The notes under the pieces: generated by a model
Seen by the model: the letters and a program-made list of their open reading frames with translations, nothing else
What the model was told of the DNA's origin: nothing
Databases searched by the model: none
DNA from: CBFGTA01 sp965651595
GTDB taxonomy: Bacteria; Actinomycetota; Actinomycetes; S36-B12; UBA10799
Direction of reading: 5' to 3'
Length of the DNA: 10,631 nt
NCBI GenBank assembly: GCA_965651595.1
Contig: CBFGTA010000077.1
Span: 1 to 10,631, forward strand
Shown here: positions 6,955 to 10,631 of the stretch, piece by piece
Position numbering within the stretch: the first letter of the stretch is position 1
Layout: each line of letters starts with the position of its first letter
Program-made: the position numbers and the translations under genes

Positions 6955-7023
6955 TCGATCTCCCTTCCCGACCCCGCAGCTCGCGGCACCTTGGCACAGT
7001 ACCTGACTGCCCTAGCCAATCCG

Positions 7024-7041
7024 GGTCGATCAAGCTCGACC
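7024..7041. promoter_or_regulatory. Inverted repeat GGTCGA-N6-TCGACC, candidate operator
   Basis: Perfect 6-base arms are separated by six bases (TCAAGC) in the middle of the galE/accA divergent region, about 70 bases from galE and 200 from accA. The half-site spacing of 12 bases centre to centre fits a dimeric regulator. Chance occurrence in GC-rich DNA is quite possible, so this is only a candidate. Confidence 0.3.
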
Positions 7042-7193
7042 AAGCCCGATTCCGGGGTTGGGTCAACTCAATGAGTATCGCGCTGGTGCGTCGAGCTCTT
7101 GGCCCACTGCGCGTGACGTTCGCCACCTGATCGAACGCCGAAGCGTATCCAGGTGACACGAGGGAGTTCGCGCATTCGTAGACTTCGACGCAG

Positions 7194-7213
7194 GCTGCGG
7201 CACTTGCCGCAGC
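7194..7213. promoter_or_regulatory. Perfect 9+9 inverted repeat upstream of accA
   Basis: GCTGCGGCA and its exact reverse complement TGCCGCAGC flank a CT centre, giving a 20-base palindrome that ends 12 bases before the AGGAGG ribosome site of accA. It could be an operator for a dimeric repressor controlling carboxylase supply. If transcription starts near 7191, it could not form a stable RNA hairpin without unusual geometry, because the loop is only two bases. No T-run follows, so it is not a simple terminator. Confidence 0.5.
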
Positions 7214-7225
7214 GATCGGTCACTC

Positions 7226-7231
7226 AGGAGG
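7226..7231 (+). promoter_or_regulatory. Ribosome binding site of accA
   Basis: A perfect AGGAGG lies seven bases before GTG at 7239. It fixes the GTG as the start even though an out-of-frame ATG occurs at 7232. The protein then begins MRKVLIANRGEIA, the standard biotin carboxylase N-terminus. Confidence 0.9.
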
Positions 7232-7238
7232 ATGCACG

Positions 7239-9005
7239 GTGAGGAAAGTACTGATCGCCAACCGCGGCGAGATCGCTATCCGAGTTGCCCGAGCCTGCCG
7301 CGACGCGGGCCTCGCCAGCGTGGCCGTCTATGCCGATCCCGATCGCGGCGCCCTGCACGTGGCTGCTGCTGACGAAGCGTTCGCCCTCGGAGGCGCCACC
7401 GCGGCCGAGACCTACCTCGACATCGACAAGTTGCTCGGCGTCGCCGAGCGGTCCGGGGCCGATGCTGTGCATCCGGGGTATGGCTTCCTGTCTGAGAACG
7501 CTGAATTCGCCCAAGCAGTCATCGATGCTGGCCTGACCTGGATCGGCCCGCCCCCTGCCGCAATTCGGGCGTTGGGTGACAAGGTAGCCGCGCGCCATAT
7601 CGCCCAGGCTGCTGGCGCACCGCTGGTGGCTGGAACACCCGATCCCGTCTCGGGTGCTGACGAAGTCGTCGAGTTCGCGAAGGAACACGGCCTCCCCATC
7701 GCCATCAAGGCAGCTTTCGGAGGCGGCGGCCGTGGCTTGAAGGTCGCTCGAGAACTCGACGAGGTGGCGGAGCTTTACGATTCTGCCGTTCGTGAGGCGG
7801 TCGCGGCTTTCGGCCGTGGAGAGTGCTTCGTGGAGCGCTATCTGGACCGCCCCCGGCACGTCGAGACACAGGTCCTGGCAGACTCACACGGCAATGTTGT
7901 GGTGGTGTCCACTCGTGACTGTTCTCTCCAGCGTCGGCACCAAAAACTCGTCGAAGAGGCACCAGCCCCATTCTTGACTGTAGAACAGAACACTCAACTG
8001 TACGAAGCTTCGAAGGCCATCATGAAAGAGGCTGGCTACGTCGGGGCAGGCACTTGTGAGTTCCTGGTCGGGCAGGATGGAACGATTTCGTTCCTGGAAG
8101 TCAATACCCGCCTGCAGGTGGAACATCCGGTCAGCGAAGAAGTGACCGGCATTGATCTGGTTCGGGAACAGTTCCGGATCGCCGACGGTGAAGAACTTGG
8201 CTTCGAGGATCCCGAGGTTCGGGGACACTCGTTCGAGTTTCGAATCAACGGGGAGGACCCCGGACGAAACTTCCTGCCCGCCCCTGGAACGTTGACTCAG
8301 TGGGAGCCTCCGAGCGGCCCGGGAGTGCGCCTCGACGGTGGCTTCCAAGCTGGTGACGTCATCGGCGGCAATTTCGACTCCTTGCTGGCCAAACTCATAG
8401 TGACCGGCCGAGACCGCCAGCAGGCTCTCGAACGGTCACGTCGCGCCCTGGCGGAGTTTGCCATCGATGGGATGCCGACTGCTCTGTCTTTCCACCGGGT
8501 GGTAGTCGACGACCCGGCCTTCGCTCCGGCTGACGCGGACACCGCCATGTCGGTTCACACTCGGTGGATTGAGACCGAGTTCGACAACCAAATTCCGGCG
8601 TTCGACGCCAAAATCGATTCAGGGGACACGGCGGAGACTCGTCAGGAACTCACTGTCGAAGTGGACGGCCGCCGGATCATCGTGAGTCTCCCCTCGTCTG
8701 TCGTGGCATCGGCGCCTGCGAGCAAGGCCGCTGCTGGCGGGGCTCCCCGGCGCCGGGCAAGTGCGAGCGGTCCCAGCGGAGCGTCCGGTGACTCGGTCAC
8801 TGCCCCCATGCAGGGAACTATCGTCAAGATTGCGGTAGAGGAAGGCCAGCACGTCGAGGAAGGCGACCTCGTCGTCGTGCTTGAAGCGATGAAGATGGAA
8901 CAGCCCATCACGGCTCACCGGTCTGGTGTCGTGTCAGGTCTGCAAGCTGAAGTCGGCGCCACGGTGACCTCTGGGACGGTGCTTTGCTCACTGTCTGACG
9001 AGTAA
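7239..9005 (+). CDS. accA: Acyl-CoA carboxylase alpha subunit (biotin carboxylase + BCCP)
   Basis: Carboxylates its own biotin with ATP and bicarbonate and presents carboxybiotin to the beta subunit. The 588-residue protein has a biotin carboxylase N-domain (MRKVLIANRGEIAIR), an ATP-grasp region with Lys157 and the Gly-rich loop GGGGRG (161-166), the catalytic motif EVNTRLQVEHPVSE (287-300, Arg291), and the C-terminal carboxylase domain to about 445. An Ala/Ser/Gly/Pro-rich linker (about 485-510) leads to a biotinyl domain with EAMKM, Lys552 being the biotinylated residue 36 from the end. This two-domain layout matches actinobacterial AccA3/PccA. It is the only alpha subunit in the window and the natural partner of the beta and epsilon subunits 3.6 kb upstream, although mycobacterial alpha subunits serve several beta subunits. 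GTG start with AGGAGG. Confidence 0.96.
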   Translation: MRKVLIANRGEIAIRVARACRDAGLASVAVYADPDRGALHVAAADEAFALGGATAAETYLDIDKLLGVAERSGADAVHPGYGFLSENAEFAQAVIDAGLTWIGPPPAAIRALGDKVAARHIAQAAGAPLVAGTPDPVSGADEVVEFAKEHGLPIAIKAAFGGGGRGLKVARELDEVAELYDSAVREAVAAFGRGECFVERYLDRPRHVETQVLADSHGNVVVVSTRDCSLQRRHQKLVEEAPAPFLTVEQNTQLYEASKAIMKEAGYVGAGTCEFLVGQDGTISFLEVNTRLQVEHPVSEEVTGIDLVREQFRIADGEELGFEDPEVRGHSFEFRINGEDPGRNFLPAPGTLTQWEPPSGPGVRLDGGFQAGDVIGGNFDSLLAKLIVTGRDRQQALERSRRALAEFAIDGMPTALSFHRVVVDDPAFAPADADTAMSVHTRWIETEFDNQIPAFDAKIDSGDTAETRQELTVEVDGRRIIVSLPSSVVASAPASKAAAGGAPRRRASASGPSGASGDSVTAPMQGTIVKIAVEEGQHVEEGDLVVVLEAMKMEQPITAHRSGVVSGLQAEVGATVTSGTVLCSLSDE

Positions 9006-9008
9006 AGT

Positions 9009-9013
9009 GGAGG
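9009..9013 (+). promoter_or_regulatory. Shine-Dalgarno very close to the downstream start codon
   Basis: GGAGG ends only two bases before ATG at 9016, tighter than the usual 5-9 bases. It lies between the accA stop (9003-9005) and the next gene. Either re-initiation by ribosomes leaving accA compensates, or a later in-frame GTG (9037) is used, but that start would shorten the segment ahead of the signal peptide core. Confidence 0.4.
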
Positions 9014-9015
9014 CG

Positions 9016-9672
9016 ATGAGCGCTCCACGTGGTGTTGTGTCGGGCTTGCCCCGGCACCGGCCACTCGCCAGGATTTTCGCCTGCGCAGTTGCGGCGGTCG
9101 TGCTCGCCTTAGCAACCAGCGTTGGTCCGGCCGGAGCCGTCGACTGGGTACCGTCGAGCGAAGCCGAAGCGCAAGCCGCAGCGGTTCAGGACGTCGCCAT
9201 TCGATCACTGCAGACCGACCCCCCTGTCTATGTGTCTGCGGACTCTCCTTTGCGGCTCAATCGTGCGGCACAACGCAAGGTAGCGGCAGCTATTGAGGCT
9301 GCCCAGGTTCCCATCTACGTCGCCATGTTGCCGCGCGCAGCCCGGCCTGCCCGGGAAGCCACCGAACGCATCGCGACGTCCGTTGACCCGGAGGGAACAT
9401 TCTTCGTGACAGTCGGAACGGTCATGGATGTGAGTTCGCCGATTCCGGGTGCCCGGTCCCTGCTGACTCGTGCCTACTCGGATCGACGATGGGACAACAC
9501 AGACGATGTCATGGTCAGATTCGTGGAACTAGTGTCGGACCGAGTGCATGGGCGCGAGGACCCCGATGCGGGATTCCCGATTGTTCCGGTGGCCATTGTG
9601 GCGGGGGTCCTGGTGATCGCGGTCTCGACCAGCCTGCTGCTGGCACGTCGGCGCTCGGGTCAGGGAGAATAG
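9016..9672 (+). CDS. Type-I membrane protein, uncharacterised, TPM-like extracellular domain
   Basis: A protein of 218 residues with a signal peptide (RHRPLARI, hydrophobic 20-36, AGA site cleaving after about 41), an extracytoplasmic domain (42-187), and one transmembrane helix (about 188-209) followed by RRR and a short cytoplasmic tail. The domain alternates helices and strands; VYVSADSPLRLNRAAQRKVA and VPIYVAMLP recall actinobacterial membrane proteins whose soluble part resembles the TPM fold. I cannot assign activity and see no clear metal-binding motif. It starts ten bases behind accA, so it is probably in the same mRNA. An in-frame GTG at 9007 would add three residues. Its 3' end overlaps the 3' end of the convergent reductase gene by 13 bases. 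Confidence 0.75.
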   Translation: MSAPRGVVSGLPRHRPLARIFACAVAAVVLALATSVGPAGAVDWVPSSEAEAQAAAVQDVAIRSLQTDPPVYVSADSPLRLNRAAQRKVAAAIEAAQVPIYVAMLPRAARPAREATERIATSVDPEGTFFVTVGTVMDVSSPIPGARSLLTRAYSDRRWDNTDDVMVRFVELVSDRVHGREDPDAGFPIVPVAIVAGVLVIAVSTSLLLARRRSGQGE

Positions 9673-10631
9673 TCCGCCGCCCGGCGAGCGGCTTCGGCCA
9701 ATGACCCCGACAGCGATGGATACACCGTCATCACGCGCGCGAACTCTTTGGCCGTGAGGTGACGTTCGACGGCAATCGCAAGAGCATGAATCAAGTCGCT
9801 GGCCCGCGGGGCAACGATGACGCCGCCCACGATCGTGCCGTCGGTCCGAACCGCCAGTTTGATGAATCCCTCTCGAAGATCCTGCATCTTGGCCCGTGGA
9901 TTGGTAGCGAGGGGTTGAAAGACGACATGGCCGGTGCCGGACTCGGCGGCCAGGCTGTCTGGAGGGATGCCTACTTGGGCTATCTCGGGGTCGGTAAAGA
10001 CAGTAGATGGGACTCCGACTAGCGACAGCGGAACGAGTTCTTGTCCCAGCGCGTGCCACATCGCGATGCGTCCCTGCATGGCGGCAACTGAGGCCAGGGG
10101 CAGCCGGCCCGTCACATCACCAGCGGCATATATCCCGAGCACATTCGTTCGGGACGCGCCGTCTACATCGATGTGGCCGCGCGGTGTGGTGCGCACACCA
10201 GCAGCCTCCAGCCCAACATCGGCGGTGTTCGGGTGGCTGCCGACTGCGAGCAGACAATGCGATCCTTGGAGCTCGCGCCCGTCGGTCAACTCCACGACCA
10301 CGCGGTCGCCGTCTCTGCGCACGCGGCTCGCGCGGGAGCGCGAAACGATTTGCAGCCCACGCCGAGTGAACTCCGAGGCCACCAGTTCAGCCGCGTCAGC
10401 ATCCTCACCGGGTAGGACACGGTCCCGGCTCGACACCAAAGTCACTCGGCTGCCCAGGGCCGCATACGCCCCGGCCAGTTCAGCCCCCGTCACTCCAGAC
10501 CCAACCACGACCAGTTCAGGAGGAACCTCTTCGAGATCCCACAACTGCTGCCAGGTCAAGATCCGCTCACCGTCGACTGCGGTGTCGGCGAGGTGGGCAG
10601 GGCGAGCTCCAGTCGCGATAAGGCAGTACTC
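9660..10631 (-). CDS. lpdA: LpdA-like NAD(P)H-quinone reductase (partial, 5' end missing)
   Basis: Flavoprotein disulfide reductase family member; 323 C-terminal residues are visible and the frame stays open to the right edge, so roughly 150 N-terminal residues, including the FAD-binding start, are missing. Seen in order are EYCLIATGARP, the NAD(P)-binding GSGVTGAELAGAYAALG (codons near 10502-10450), the second FAD-contact block YAAGDVTGRLPLASVAAMQG, and the dimerisation domain PSTVFTDPEIAQVG through VYPSLSGSLAEAAR. True lipoamide dehydrogenases carry a His-x-His-Pro-Thr-x-x-Glu active site near this end; here it is replaced by TVYPSLSGSLAEA. That agrees with the mycobacterial LpdA (Rv3303c) group, which reduces quinones and has no lipoamide dehydrogenase activity. 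Its N-terminal cysteine status cannot be judged. Confidence 0.88.
   Translation of the reverse strand, partial: EYCLIATGARPAHLADTAVDGERILTWQQLWDLEEVPPELVVVGSGVTGAELAGAYAALGSRVTLVSSRDRVLPGEDADAAELVASEFTRRGLQIVSRSRASRVRRDGDRVVVELTDGRELQGSHCLLAVGSHPNTADVGLEAAGVRTTPRGHIDVDGASRTNVLGIYAAGDVTGRLPLASVAAMQGRIAMWHALGQELVPLSLVGVPSTVFTDPEIAQVGIPPDSLAAESGTGHVVFQPLATNPRAKMQDLREGFIKLAVRTDGTIVGGVIVAPRASDLIHALAIAVERHLTAKEFARVMTVYPSLSGSLAEAARRAADYSP

Larger units (their letters stand above)
6955..7238 (+). other. Divergent intergenic region galE/accA
   Basis: This 284-base non-coding stretch must hold promoters for galE (left) and accA (right). I see two inverted repeats (7024-7041 and 7194-7213, listed separately). 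A TAGACT hexamer at 7179-7184 could be a plus-strand -10 for accA, starting transcription near 7191, but no good -35 lies 16-18 bases upstream. On the minus strand a TACTGT hexamer about 50 bases before galE is a weak -10 candidate. No convincing coding frame is present; the minus-strand open frame through 6899-7159 has no supporting features. Confidence 0.6.

Noticed and set aside
6899..7159. Minus-strand open frame of 86 residues between accA and galE
   Set aside because: It overlaps the galE start in another frame, has no ribosome site or recognisable composition, and covers the region expected to hold promoters.
9660..10631. Calling the flavoprotein a pyruvate dehydrogenase lipoamide dehydrogenase (E3)
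   Set aside because: The C-terminal His/Glu active-site motif is absent and replaced by VYPSLSGSLAEA; no dehydrogenase-complex genes are nearby.

Overview
This window looks like chromosomal DNA from a moderately high-GC actinobacterium (Actinomycetota). The main reason is the combination of a biotin ligase, an actinobacterial membrane PH-domain protein, a PccB/AccD5-type acyl-CoA carboxylase beta subunit with its small epsilon subunit, Maf, and a fused biotin carboxylase/biotin-carrier alpha subunit. The same group of genes lies close together in mycobacteria (the Rv3278c-Rv3285 neighbourhood). GTG starts and a possibly leaderless birA fit this. I cannot name a genus from the sequence.

Layout. 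On the left (1-1703) three minus-strand genes run away from accD: birA, a two-TM PH-domain protein, and the first 32 codons of a Ser/Asp-rich protein cut by the window edge. A 67-base divergent gap leads to a plus-strand pair, the carboxyltransferase beta subunit (1771-3360) and the epsilon subunit (3357-3590), overlapping by ATGA. Next comes a plus-strand gene for an exported six-bladed beta-propeller with an FN3 domain and a cysteine-containing basic C-terminus (3649-5205). Converging on it is a minus-strand galE-maf pair, also overlapping by ATGA (6954-5285). A 284-base divergent region holding two inverted repeats separates galE from the plus-strand alpha subunit accA (7239-9005). A small type-I membrane protein gene follows ten bases later (9016-9672). 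A partial LpdA-like flavoprotein disulfide reductase on the minus strand overlaps its 3' end and runs off the right edge.

How the genes work together. AccA supplies biotin carboxylase and the carrier domain (biotin on Lys552 of the EAMKM motif). BirA attaches the biotin. AccD carries the carboxyltransferase and has Asp422, the residue that favours propionyl-CoA in Streptomyces PccB. AccE is expected to bridge alpha and beta. Together they should make (2S)-methylmalonyl-CoA. GalE (UDP-sugar epimerisation), Maf (nucleotide house-cleaning), the propeller protein and the quinone-reductase-like flavoprotein have no evident biochemical link to the carboxylase.

Most of the window is recognisable housekeeping. 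The least explained parts are the propeller/FN3 protein placed inside the carboxylase locus, the perfect 9+9 palindrome just upstream of accA, the Cys/His cluster and insertion in BirA, and the uncharacterised membrane protein behind accA. I see no convincing evidence of a mobile element, CRISPR array, RNA gene or defence system.
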